The notes under the pieces: generated by a model | What the model was told of the DNA's origin: nothing | Seen by the model: only the letters and a program-made list of their open reading frames with translations | Database searches by the model: none | Source of the DNA: an uncultured Clostridia bacterium | Lineage (GTDB): Bacteria; Bacillota; Clostridia; TANB77; CAG-508 | NCBI GenBank assembly: GCA_948745425.1 | Contig: CAPZDM010000044.1 | Span: 1 to 13,321, forward strand | Reading direction: 5' to 3' | Length of the DNA: 13,321 nt | Made by a program: the position numbers and the translations under genes | Shown here: piece after piece, positions 1 to 6,148 of the stretch | Position numbering within the stretch: the stretch's first letter is position 1 | Layout of the letters: each line of letters begins with the position of its first letter

Positions 1-1214
1 GTTTGACTATCAGCAGCAGTACTAAATATTTGTGATTTTTTAGTTGGTATAGTAGTATTTCTTTCAATTAATTTTGTAAATACTCCACCATATGTTTCAA
101 TACCTAATGATAATGGTGTTACATCTAGTAATACTAAGTCTTGAACATCTCCTGATAGTACTCCACCTTGTATTCCTGCACCTACTGCAACACATTCATC
201 TGGGTTAATTCCTTTATCTGCATCTTTTCCTGTAATTTTCTTAACTGCCTCTTGAACAGCTGGAACTCTTGTAGAACCACCTACTAATAATACTTTATTT
301 AATTCATCAGCTGATATTCCTGCATCTTTTAATGCTTGATTTACTGGTCCTTCAGTAGCTTCTATTAAATCTTTTATTAATTCCTCAAATTTAGCTCTTG
401 TTAAATTAATATCTAAATGTTTTGGCCCTGATGCATCTGCTGTGATAAATGGTAGGTTAATATTTGTTTGACCTACTCCTGATAAGTCTTTTTTAGCCTT
501 TTCAGCAGCTTCTTTTAATCTTTGCATTGCCATTTTATCTTTACTTAAATCTATTCCTTGATCTTTTTTGAATTCTGCTACTAAGTAATCTATAATTCTT
601 TGGTCAAAATCGTCTCCTCCTAAATGTGTATTACCATTTGTTGCTAGAACTTCAAATACTCCATCTCCAATGTCTAGTATTGAAACATCAAATGTTCCTC
701 CTCCTAAGTCATAAATCATTATTTTTTGGTCTTTTTCTTTATCCATTCCGTATGCAAGTGCTGCTGCTGTTGGTTCGTTTATAATTCTTAGAACTTCAAG
801 TCCTGCTATTTTTCCAGCATCTTTAGTTGCCTGTCTTTGGCTATCACTAAAATAAGCTGGAACTGTTATAACAGCTTGTGTAACTTTATCTCCTAAATAG
901 TTTTCTGCATCTGCTTTTAGTTTTTGTAAAATCATAGCAGATATTTCTTGTGGTGAGAATTTATCTCCCTCTATTGTAACTTTTTCATCTGTTCCCATTT
1001 TTCTTTTTATTGATATAACTGTATTATCAGGATTTGTAACTGCTTGACGTTTTGCAATTTGTCCTACTAATCTTTCTCCATTTTTTGAGAAAGCTACTAT
1101 TGAAGGGGTAGTTCTATCTCCCTCAGCATTTGGTATAACTACTGGTTCTCCTCCTTCCATAACTGATACACATGAATTTGTTGTTCCTAAGTCAATTCCT
1201 ATAATTTTTCCCAT
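1..1214 (-). CDS. dnaK: Molecular chaperone DnaK (Hsp70), C-terminal part beyond the window
   Basis: Cytoplasmic ATP-dependent Hsp70 chaperone that binds exposed hydrophobic peptides, working with GrpE (next gene upstream) and DnaJ. About 404 codons are visible, covering the whole ATPase domain and the start of the substrate-binding domain. The protein begins MGKIIGIDLGTTNSCVSVME (phosphate loop 1) and has AVITVPAYF, NEPTAAALAYG and DLGGGTFDVSILD. The ATPase domain runs from VISIKRKMG to PQEISAMIL without the roughly 24-residue insert of Gram-negative DnaKs, which supports a Firmicute. The ATG at 1214 is preceded by a strong AGGAGG ribosome site, 49 bp after the grpE stop. Third gene of the HrcA-controlled operon. 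The left end is cut by the window, not by a stop codon. Confidence 0.98.
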   Translation of the reverse strand, partial: MGKIIGIDLGTTNSCVSVMEGGEPVVIPNAEGDRTTPSIVAFSKNGERLVGQIAKRQAVTNPDNTVISIKRKMGTDEKVTIEGDKFSPQEISAMILQKLKADAENYLGDKVTQAVITVPAYFSDSQRQATKDAGKIAGLEVLRIINEPTAAALAYGMDKEKDQKIMIYDLGGGTFDVSILDIGDGVFEVLATNGNTHLGGDDFDQRIIDYLVAEFKKDQGIDLSKDKMAMQRLKEAAEKAKKDLSGVGQTNINLPFITADASGPKHLDINLTRAKFEELIKDLIEATEGPVNQALKDAGISADELNKVLLVGGSTRVPAVQEAVKKITGKDADKGINPDECVAVGAGIQGGVLSGDVQDLVLLDVTPLSLGIETYGGVFTKLIERNTTIPTKKSQIFSTAADSQ

Positions 1215-1263
1215 TTTAAATTCCTCCTAAAAATTTATTTTGATAAATTAAAAATTAATAACA

Positions 1264-1782
1264 TTATTGATTGACTACAACCATTGCATGCCTAATAACT
1301 TTATCTCCCATTTTGTAGCCCTTTCTAAATTCTTCTACAATCTCTTGGCTTTTCTTTGTATCATCTTGAACACTACTAACTGCTTCATGTAAACTTGGGT
1401 CAAAGATTTCTCCTTCTGTTTTTATTTCTTCTAAACCAAAAGATTTTAAAACATCTTGAAATTGTTTTGCAACTAATTCCATTCCCTTTTTATAACCTTC
1501 ATCTTCTGTGTTTGCATTTATAGCTTTTTCTAAATTATCCATTACTGGTAAAAAAGCCATCATAATGTCTGCAACTAATGAATTATATAACTGTTCTCTT
1601 TCCTTTGATGCTCTTTTTTTATAATTATCGAATTCTGCCATTAAACGCTTTAGCCTATCTGTAGTATTATCTAAATCTTCCTGTAATTTTTGAACATCTA
1701 CATCTGATTCTAAAATTTCTACTTCTTCAATGTTTTCTTTTAATTCTTCGTTATTCTCTTCATTATCCATTTTAAATATCAT
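1264..1782 (-). CDS. grpE: Nucleotide exchange factor GrpE
   Basis: Cofactor that releases ADP from DnaK and resets its substrate cycle in the cytoplasm. The protein is 172 aa if it starts at 1782. The acidic N-terminus (NEENNEELKENIEEVEI) leads into a long coiled coil (about residues 30-85, containing LMAEFDNYKKRASKE, the GrpE dimer helix). A C-terminal beta domain has EIFDPSLHEAV and ends GYKMGDKVIRHAMVVV, the family signature. The ATG at 1782 overlaps the hrcA stop by four bases (ATGA), implying translational coupling. An in-frame ATG at 1770 (MDNEEN) gives 168 aa, looks more like a normal GrpE N-terminus, and lies 12 nt after GGAAAGGA, so the exact start is open. Followed by dnaK. Confidence 0.97.
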   Translation of the reverse strand: MIFKMDNEENNEELKENIEEVEILESDVDVQKLQEDLDNTTDRLKRLMAEFDNYKKRASKEREQLYNSLVADIMMAFLPVMDNLEKAINANTEDEGYKKGMELVAKQFQDVLKSFGLEEIKTEGEIFDPSLHEAVSSVQDDTKKSQEIVEEFRKGYKMGDKVIRHAMVVVNQ

Positions 1783-2798
1783 TCCTTTCCATTTGTATTA
1801 TTATCATTTAATATCCTATTTATATATTTCATTACTGAAATTACCTTTGAATAATTCATTCTTTTTGGTCCTATTATACCTATTGTTCCTAAGTCTTTGT
1901 TTCCTACCGAATGCTTAAAAGTTATTACACTAAAATCTTTTAATTCTTCACTTTTATTTTCATCACCTATATATATTTGAATATCGTTAGCCATTCCATT
2001 TTTTAAAATGTCTAACATGGTTTCATTTTCATCTAGTACATTTACAAAGTTTCTAGCAGTATCTAAACTCTTAAATTCAGGTAAATCGAAATTTTTATTT
2101 CTTCCTTCTAAATATATTTTTTCATCATTCTTAATCATCTTTTTAATTTCTTCAATTATTGTTTTGATTATGTTAATATTATAATGTAATTCATTAAAAA
2201 TATATTCTTCTAAAGGTCTATCTATCATCTCTAATGGTTTACCTTTTAATTTGTTATTAAATAAACGTGTTATAATATCTACTTGTTCTTGTGTAATATC
2301 TTCATCAAATTTTATAATTGTTTCTTTTATCATCCCAAGTTCTGTAACTATTATTGCCATTATCATTCTAGAACCTAGCATTACAAATTTTATTTCATCT
2401 ATATTTTGCTTAGAAGATTCTGGTCCGACACTTACTGTTGTATAATGTGTTATTTCTGAAATAGTACTTGTTGTGATTTTTGTTAATTCTTCTAATTGAT
2501 TTACTTTTGTTTCAAGTTTTTCTCCTATATATTTAATCTCTTCTAGACTTATATCATCATATTTTAATAATTCATCTACATATAATCTATATCCTTTAGC
2601 AGATGGAACTCTACCTGATGATGTATGTGTTTTTTCAATATATCCTATTTTTTCAAGTTCTGCCATATCATTTCTAACAGTTGCACTACTAATATTAGGT
2701 TCATATTTCTGTACTATAGTATTTGAACTGACTGGTTCTGCAGTTTCTATATATTCATCTACTATTGCACGCAAGATTTTCTTTTTGCGTTCTTCCAT
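1779..2798 (-). CDS. hrcA: Heat-inducible transcription repressor HrcA
   Basis: Repressor that binds CIRCE operators of class I heat-shock genes; its activity depends on GroEL in known systems. 339 aa, normal family length. The N-terminal winged helix (residues 1-75) has ILRAIVDEYIETAEPVSSN, SSATVRNDMAELEK and THTSSGRVPSAKGYR, all diagnostic. It is followed by the GAF-like dimerisation domain and a C-terminal GTIGIIGPKRMNYSKVI motif. The start at 2798 follows AAGGGGG with 8 nt spacing. First gene of hrcA-grpE-dnaK. Two CIRCE-like elements in its own promoter imply autorepression, and a third CIRCE in front of clpB suggests a wider regulon. Confidence 0.98.
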   Translation of the reverse strand: MEERKKKILRAIVDEYIETAEPVSSNTIVQKYEPNISSATVRNDMAELEKIGYIEKTHTSSGRVPSAKGYRLYVDELLKYDDISLEEIKYIGEKLETKVNQLEELTKITTSTISEITHYTTVSVGPESSKQNIDEIKFVMLGSRMIMAIIVTELGMIKETIIKFDEDITQEQVDIITRLFNNKLKGKPLEMIDRPLEEYIFNELHYNINIIKTIIEEIKKMIKNDEKIYLEGRNKNFDLPEFKSLDTARNFVNVLDENETMLDILKNGMANDIQIYIGDENKSEELKDFSVITFKHSVGNKDLGTIGIIGPKRMNYSKVISVMKYINRILNDNNTNGKE

Positions 2799-2823
2799 TA
2801 TATATCCCCCTTCAATTGTATGC

Positions 2824-2850
2824 TTAGCACTCTTTTTGGTTGACTGCTAA
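2824..2850. promoter_or_regulatory. CIRCE operator 1 (hrcA operon, start-site proximal)
   Basis: TTAGCACTC (2824-2832), a 9-nt spacer, then GACTGCTAA (2842-2850). This is the CIRCE consensus TTAGCACTC-N9-GAGTGCTAA with a single mismatch. It overlaps the predicted transcription start of the hrcA operon (about 2845), so bound HrcA would block initiation; the element would also form a hairpin in the mRNA leader. Confidence 0.93.
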
Positions 2851-2851
2851 T

Positions 2852-2880
2852 ATAATATAATAAAAATTAGCACTTGTCAA
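2852..2880 (-). promoter_or_regulatory. Sigma-A promoter of the hrcA-grpE-dnaK operon
   Basis: On the minus strand TTGACA (2880-2875) is followed by a 17-nt spacer and TATTAT (2857-2852): a perfect -35 and a 5/6 -10 at ideal spacing. The predicted start near 2845 leaves a leader of about 47 nt. CIRCE 2 covers the -35 and CIRCE 1 covers the start site, so the promoter is enclosed by operators. Confidence 0.85.
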
Positions 2881-2893
2881 TACCTTGTGCTAA
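2867..2893. promoter_or_regulatory. CIRCE-like operator 2 (hrcA operon, covering the -35)
   Basis: TTAGCACTT (2867-2875), a 9-nt spacer, then TTGTGCTAA (2885-2893). Geometry is exact 9-9-9; there are mismatches only at the inner ends of the half-sites. The TTGACA -35 lies within the element. Its outer arms extend to a 12-bp perfect inverted repeat (2862-2873 with 2887-2898) flanked by A/T runs, which could also act as an intrinsic terminator for the upstream fur-family gene (stop at 2908). Confidence 0.85.
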
Positions 2894-2907
2894 TTTTTTT
2901 ATATTTT

Positions 2908-3294
2908 TTAATTACGGCATTTACTACATAGACCACTAAGATTAATATAAGAATGGTCTATGTCTGCTTCAATTTCTTGTCCTAACTTTTTCATCTCTCC
3001 ATATAACCTTCTTAATTGTATATCATACAAATATATATCTTCTATCATTCCACATTTTGAACATTCGAAAGTAATTTTGGGTAGTCCACTAGCATCATAT
3101 CTTTCAGGTCCACCAGTTCTTGATTTTATCTTTATAATTAACCCTTGTTCACACAAATGCTCTAAAATAGATTGGACTCTTCTTAATGATACATCAGGCA
3201 TATCATTTTTGATTTCCATATATATTTTTTCAGCAGTTGGGCAATCTTTTCTAGTTTTTAACATTTTTAAAATAGTACTAGTTGGTTTGCTCAT
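2908..3294 (-). CDS. Fur/PerR-family regulator with altered metal-sensing site
   Basis: 128-aa DNA-binding protein of the Fur superfamily. Winged helix at about residues 5-65 (CPTAEKIYMEI, VSLRRVQSILEHLCEQGL), the PERYDA wing end, then the dimerisation domain. The structural zinc site is intact: C78xxC81 and C123xxC126. Aligned by eye to B. subtilis PerR, the regulatory ligand positions are C18 (H37 in PerR), D67 (D85), K73 (H91), T75 (H93) and D86 (D104), so all three histidines are lost and both aspartates kept. It therefore probably does not sense iron or peroxide in the PerR manner; I cannot say what it senses. The N-terminus is short and lacks the usual TPQR segment. SD AAAGGA precedes ATG 3294. 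It has its own promoter (3364-3391), is divergent from the zinc-ribbon gene at 3478, and lies just upstream of the hrcA promoter. Confidence 0.9.
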   Translation of the reverse strand: MSKPTSTILKMLKTRKDCPTAEKIYMEIKNDMPDVSLRRVQSILEHLCEQGLIIKIKSRTGGPERYDASGLPKITFECSKCGMIEDIYLYDIQLRRLYGEMKKLGQEIEADIDHSYINLSGLCSKCRN

Positions 3295-3363
3295 ATTTTA
3301 ATTTTCCTTTCTTTATTCTACAAAATGTCACAATTCCTTATATTTCTATGTCTTCTCAATTTT

Positions 3364-3391
3364 ATTATATTATCTTTTAGAAATTTGTCAA
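3364..3391 (-). promoter_or_regulatory. Sigma-A promoter of the fur-family gene
   Basis: Minus-strand TTGACA (3391-3386), a 16-nt spacer and TATAAT (3369-3364): both hexamers are perfect. The start site would be near 3357, leaving a leader of about 60 nt. I saw no clear Fur/PerR box in the 3295-3477 spacer. Confidence 0.8.
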
Positions 3392-3477
3392 TATATTTTA
3401 AAAAACTTGTTTCTTTTTTTGTTTTTATGTGATAAAATATTGAAAAAAGTAAAAAAATAATATATGAGGTGGTTTTT

Positions 3478-3708
3478 ATGGAGTTTAAAAAATGTGCTCG
3501 TTGTGGATGTTTTTTCGTATCAGATGTTGAAGTATGCCCAAAGTGTCTTCCAAAGGATAGATGCGATATTTCTAAGTTAACAAATTATATTAATGATAAC
3601 AATATTACGACTTCTACAATATCAAACTTATCAGTAAATACTGGAATAACTTTTAAAAATATCAATAGGTATTTAGATTCAGATATTATTCCAAAAGTAA
3701 ATTTATAA
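3478..3708 (+). CDS. YvyF-like zinc-ribbon protein (flagellar operon protein family)
   Basis: 76-aa small protein with an N-terminal zinc ribbon (C6xxC9 and C20xxC23, MEFKKCARCGCFF) followed by a helical, winged-HTH-like part (residues 33-72, with ITTSTISNLSVNTGI). This architecture and length match the YvyF family, usually found beside flgM in flagellar operons; no flagellar gene is in this window. The ATG at 3478 is chosen because GAGGTGG (3466-3472) sits 5 nt before it; a GTG at 3469 lies inside that ribosome site and is rejected. Divergent from the fur-family gene. A weak promoter may be present (TTGTTT at 3407, GATAAA near 3431). Ends at a strong hairpin. Function is not established; a regulatory or zinc-binding adaptor role is inference. 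Confidence 0.75.
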   Translation: MEFKKCARCGCFFVSDVEVCPKCLPKDRCDISKLTNYINDNNITTSTISNLSVNTGITFKNINRYLDSDIIPKVNL

Positions 3709-3712
3709 ATTT

Positions 3713-3738
3713 TTAAGGGGATATTTATATCCCCTTAA
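3713..3738. terminator. Intrinsic terminator between convergent genes
   Basis: TTAAGGGGATA (3713-3723), a 4-nt loop and TATCCCCTTAA (3728-3738): an 11-bp perfect stem with four G-C pairs, followed on the plus strand by GTTTTATCTTCT. It lies between the stops of the plus-strand zinc-ribbon gene and the minus-strand spoIVFB, so it probably works in both directions; the U-tract is better for the plus-strand gene. Confidence 0.85.
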
Positions 3739-3748
3739 GTTTTATCTT

Positions 3749-4384
3749 CTATATTTCTTCTAATAATTTATATGCTTTTTCCTTCAATCTGTATAATTCA
3801 TCTTCTTTTTTTCTAATATATAATAGATATAACAATGTTAATAATATAATCCAACTCTTAGTTAAATAGCAAAAAGTAAGACTTATAATAATTAATATAA
3901 ATAATACTATATTAGAAAATATGTTAGTATATTTTAATGCTTTTCTTCTTCCCAAAAATATTACAAAAATCTGTTTAATCGCTCTACCACCATCTAATGG
4001 ATATATTGGCAATAAATTAAATACTGCCAATAGTATATTTATATATGTAATAATTATATAATTACTTTTATTATAAAATATAAGTGCAATTATAATATTT
4101 GCTATTGGTCCTGCTAATGAAACAAATAATTTTTTTAAGGAAAAAATTGTTCCTTTTAATATTTTTGTGTTATAACTTTTTATATCAATTTTAAAATTTA
4201 TATATGCTCCAAAAGGCATTATTTGTATTTTTGATGGTTCAAATCCCAGTAGTATTCCTATTACCATATGAGAGAGCTCATGTATTATTGCGAAGATTAA
4301 AAATAGTAAATATAATTTTTCAAAACCTAATATAAAAAAAAATAAAACGAATAATATTACTTTAAAGTCAAATTTAATATGCAT
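3749..4384 (-). CDS. spoIVFB: Stage IV sporulation intramembrane metalloprotease SpoIVFB (S2P, M50 family)
   Basis: Site-2-type protease in the mother-cell membrane around the forespore; in B. subtilis SpoIVFB releases active sigma-K from pro-sigma-K. 211 aa, highly hydrophobic, about six membrane segments. Zinc motif HELSH at residues 35-39 (H35, E36, H39) and third ligand in NLLPIYPLDGGR (123-134, D131); LAGPIAN at 90-96 is the S2P loop. There is no visible C-terminal CBS domain, only a charged tail (KKEDELYRLKEKAYKL), so it is shorter than the Bacillus protein. The start follows GAGGT about 6 nt before ATG 4384. The gene lies 17 bp after spoIVFA in the same operon. A general S2P role is possible, but the SpoIVFA partner next door supports this call. 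Confidence 0.85.
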   Translation of the reverse strand: MHIKFDFKVILFVLFFFILGFEKLYLLFLIFAIIHELSHMVIGILLGFEPSKIQIMPFGAYINFKIDIKSYNTKILKGTIFSLKKLFVSLAGPIANIIIALIFYNKSNYIIITYINILLAVFNLLPIYPLDGGRAIKQIFVIFLGRRKALKYTNIFSNIVLFILIIISLTFCYLTKSWIILLTLLYLLYIRKKEDELYRLKEKAYKLLEEI

Positions 4385-4401
4385 ACTATACCTCGTTTTC
4401 T

Positions 4402-5338
4402 TTAAAAATCAAGTATTAATCTTGGGTTTATCTTATTATTATTTATTCTTACCTCAAAATGCAGGTGTGAACCTGTGGCATTTCCTGTATGACCCACTTT
4501 GGCTATTTCTTCTCCTTGTTTTATTTCTTTTCCTTCTTCTACTAATAGTTTACTACAATGAGCATATACTGTTCTTAGTTCTCCTTTTTCTATCATTATA
4601 TAATTTCCATATGTAATTGAATTTGTGGATATTATTACTTTTCCATCCATTGCTGATACTATACTAGTTCCCTCTGGCACAGCAATATCTATTCCTGTAT
4701 GATTAGTTGATACAATTTTAGATGTTGCTTCTCTTTCTCCAAATTCTGATGATATATGTCCTCCGTTTAACTGGATTTATGAGGGAATATTGTTGTTTCA
4801 AATTTGGCTCTGTTACAGAGGTTTGCTGAACTTGTACTGGTAAATCTTCTTTATTTCCTTGTTCTTCTGGAATTGCTTGACTTGGTATGTTTTCATCTGA
4901 TTGATTTTCATTTACATTGTTTTCTTGATTGATTTCATTTCCTTCATTATTATTGTCTTCTGATTTATTTTCACCACTATTTTCTCCTATTGAGTTCTTC
5001 CCTTTTTCTATAAATCCTTTTATATTTCCACTAACATATTTATATATTTCATCAAAATTAATGTCATAGTTTAATATCTCTTGAGTCTTACTTATAGTTG
5101 TATCTGAGAAAGAATAGTTAGTATCATAAATTAAATAAAAAATACAATACAATAATAAACAAATAACTATTTGTAAAGCCATTTTCTTAAAAAGTTTCAA
5201 ATTTCTTATTTTAGGTGTCTCTTGCCTAATATTTGTTGTTTCTCTAATATTTCTATATTGAGGTCTTGTATTCCTTCTTCTTAAGTATATTTCCTCTGCT
5301 CTTCTTATTCTTTCTTCCTGTGTTAAAACTCTTTCCAT
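4402..5338 (-). pseudogene. spoIVFA: Stage IV sporulation protein SpoIVFA, M23/LytM domain, one-base frameshift
   Basis: Membrane regulator and partner of SpoIVFB. The first frame (5338 to stop at 4718) gives a basic cytosolic N-terminus (residues 1-52), one TM helix (53-71), then an Asn/Glu/Gln-rich linker (about 120-165) up to SLINPVK191. The second frame continues directly from position 4764 as GGHISSEFGERE and ends at 4402. Joined, the protein is about 311 aa with a full M23 domain: H213xxxD217, H260 and H291-L-H293, the usual zinc ligands. The joint needs one C (4765) to be skipped at AAA-C-GGA. Without a shift, translation adds about 15 residues and stops. It could be a real mutation, a sequence error or programmed +1 shifting. 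SpoIIQ is the alternative identity, but TM topology and adjacency to spoIVFB favour SpoIVFA. SD AGAAAGGA precedes ATG 5338. Confidence 0.8.
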
Positions 5339-5406
5339 ATGTATTTCCTTTCTATTTTTCTATTGTTTTCCTATCTCATAATATGTAATAGAAAGAAATT
5401 TTATTC

Positions 5407-5724
5407 TTATTTTATAAAGTTAATTAAAAAGCTAAGTATCATTCCACCTGTTAGTAATATACTAAAAATTTGCAATTTTTTATATTTTAATAATAGTTTT
5501 TTCTCATTTTGTCTTTCTTTTTTAGGTCTTTCTAATCTTTCTATATATTCAGAAATTACATTTTGTGCTTCACTAATAACATTCGTATTTATAAATTCAT
5601 TTTCATTTTCTGATTTTTCTCTTTTTTTGATTTTATTATCTTTTAAAATGACTATAGCTTCATCTATAATATTTGATGGTAAATCCTTAAGTACTATTAT
5701 ATTTTTCATATCTAAATTATTCAT
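5407..5724 (-). CDS. Small C-terminally anchored membrane protein of unknown function
   Basis: 105 aa, not recognised. N-terminal compact part (residues 1-30, KNIIVLKDLPSNIIDEAIVI) looks like a short beta-alpha unit. It is followed by a charged Lys/Glu-rich middle (31-82), predicted helical with a possible coiled coil at 50-82, and one hydrophobic segment at the C-terminus (85-104), so it is probably a tail-anchored cytosolic protein. Start ATG 5724 follows GGAGATGG with good spacing. It precedes spoIVFA by 68 bp on the same strand, and no terminator is seen between them. It is therefore likely co-transcribed with the sporulation pair, and a sporulation role is inference only. Confidence 0.75.
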   Translation of the reverse strand: MNNLDMKNIIVLKDLPSNIIDEAIVILKDNKIKKREKSENENEFINTNVISEAQNVISEYIERLERPKKERQNEKKLLLKYKKLQIFSILLTGGMILSFLINFIK

Positions 5725-5791
5725 AAAACCATCTCCAAATTAAACATATTTTCACTGATATTATTAACAGAAAATGGTAATAATATACAAA

Positions 5792-5822
5792 AGCACCCAA
5801 CAATTATTTCTTGTTAGGTGCT
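5792..5822 (-). terminator. Intrinsic terminator of the clpB / subunit-F-like unit
   Basis: On the minus strand AGCACCTAACAA, a 7-nt loop and TTGTTGGGTGCT form a 12-bp stem with one mismatched (wobble) pair, followed by TTTTGTAT. The stem includes the last codons and stop of the small gene ending at 5804, so it ends that transcript before the sporulation cluster. Confidence 0.85.
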
Positions 5823-6046
5823 ATTATTATACTTATATCATCTGATTTTTTATATTTTTTTATAATATCCTCTGAAAAAGAAGCTACTTGATTTGATAAT
5901 ACTATTGTTTTATAATTGTTATCTACTAATTCCTTTAGCTTATTATCTATCATATCAAAGTCATCAATATCATATACATCCATTCCTAAGTTTTTAAATA
6001 ATTTAAAACTATCATCCTCTTTATATTTTATCCAAGATATTTTCAT
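5804..6046 (-). CDS. Small protein resembling V-type ATPase subunit F
   Basis: 80 aa from the ATG at 6046, which has AGGAGAG a few nt upstream. The longer frame to 6136 is rejected because the extra 30 codons are translated from an intergenic palindromic repeat. The pattern fits the F/14-kDa subunit of V/A-type ATPases: an N-terminal strand, FKNLGMDVYDIDD, NKLKELVDNNYKTIVLSNQVA, and a final strand ISIIIAPNKK. That subunit is a small Rossmann-like rotor component. No other ATPase subunit is nearby, so here it is an orphan following clpB by about 100 bp, ended by a terminator overlapping its stop. Family assignment is by eye and moderate; a stand-alone response-regulator-like fold is the alternative. 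Confidence 0.55.
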   Translation of the reverse strand: MKISWIKYKEDDSFKLFKNLGMDVYDIDDFDMIDNKLKELVDNNYKTIVLSNQVASFSEDIIKKYKKSDDISIIIAPNKK

Positions 6047-6124
6047 GTTCTCTCCTATTAATTCTATTTCTATTATCTTGAACAATTTGTTGTTTTTTAT
6101 ACATATAAATTTTTTGTTACAGCA

Positions 6125-6147
6125 GGGCACATGCAATGTCCCCTACA
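6125..6147 (+). repeat. Dispersed palindromic repeat, copy 1
   Basis: GGGCACATGCAATGTCCCCTACA: GGG(C)ACAT pairs with ATGTCCC around a 3-nt loop, followed by CTACA. It sits two bases after the clpB stop. It shares the CCCCTACA tail and GGGC head with copies at 8896 and, inverted, at 13274. Confidence 0.65.
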
Positions 6148-6148
6148 T

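Noticed and set aside
3469..3477. GTG start for the zinc-ribbon gene
   Set aside because: The GTG is part of the GAGGTGG ribosome site that serves ATG 3478.
4402..4680. Separate 92-aa M23 peptidase gene
   Set aside because: Its GTG start has no ribosome site and lies inside the M23 motif (right after HTGIDIA); it is the continuation of spoIVFA after the frameshift.
6047..6136. 30-codon N-terminal extension of the subunit-F-like protein
   Set aside because: It would be translated out of the palindromic repeat at 6125-6147; the internal ATG at 6046 has a proper AGGAGAG.
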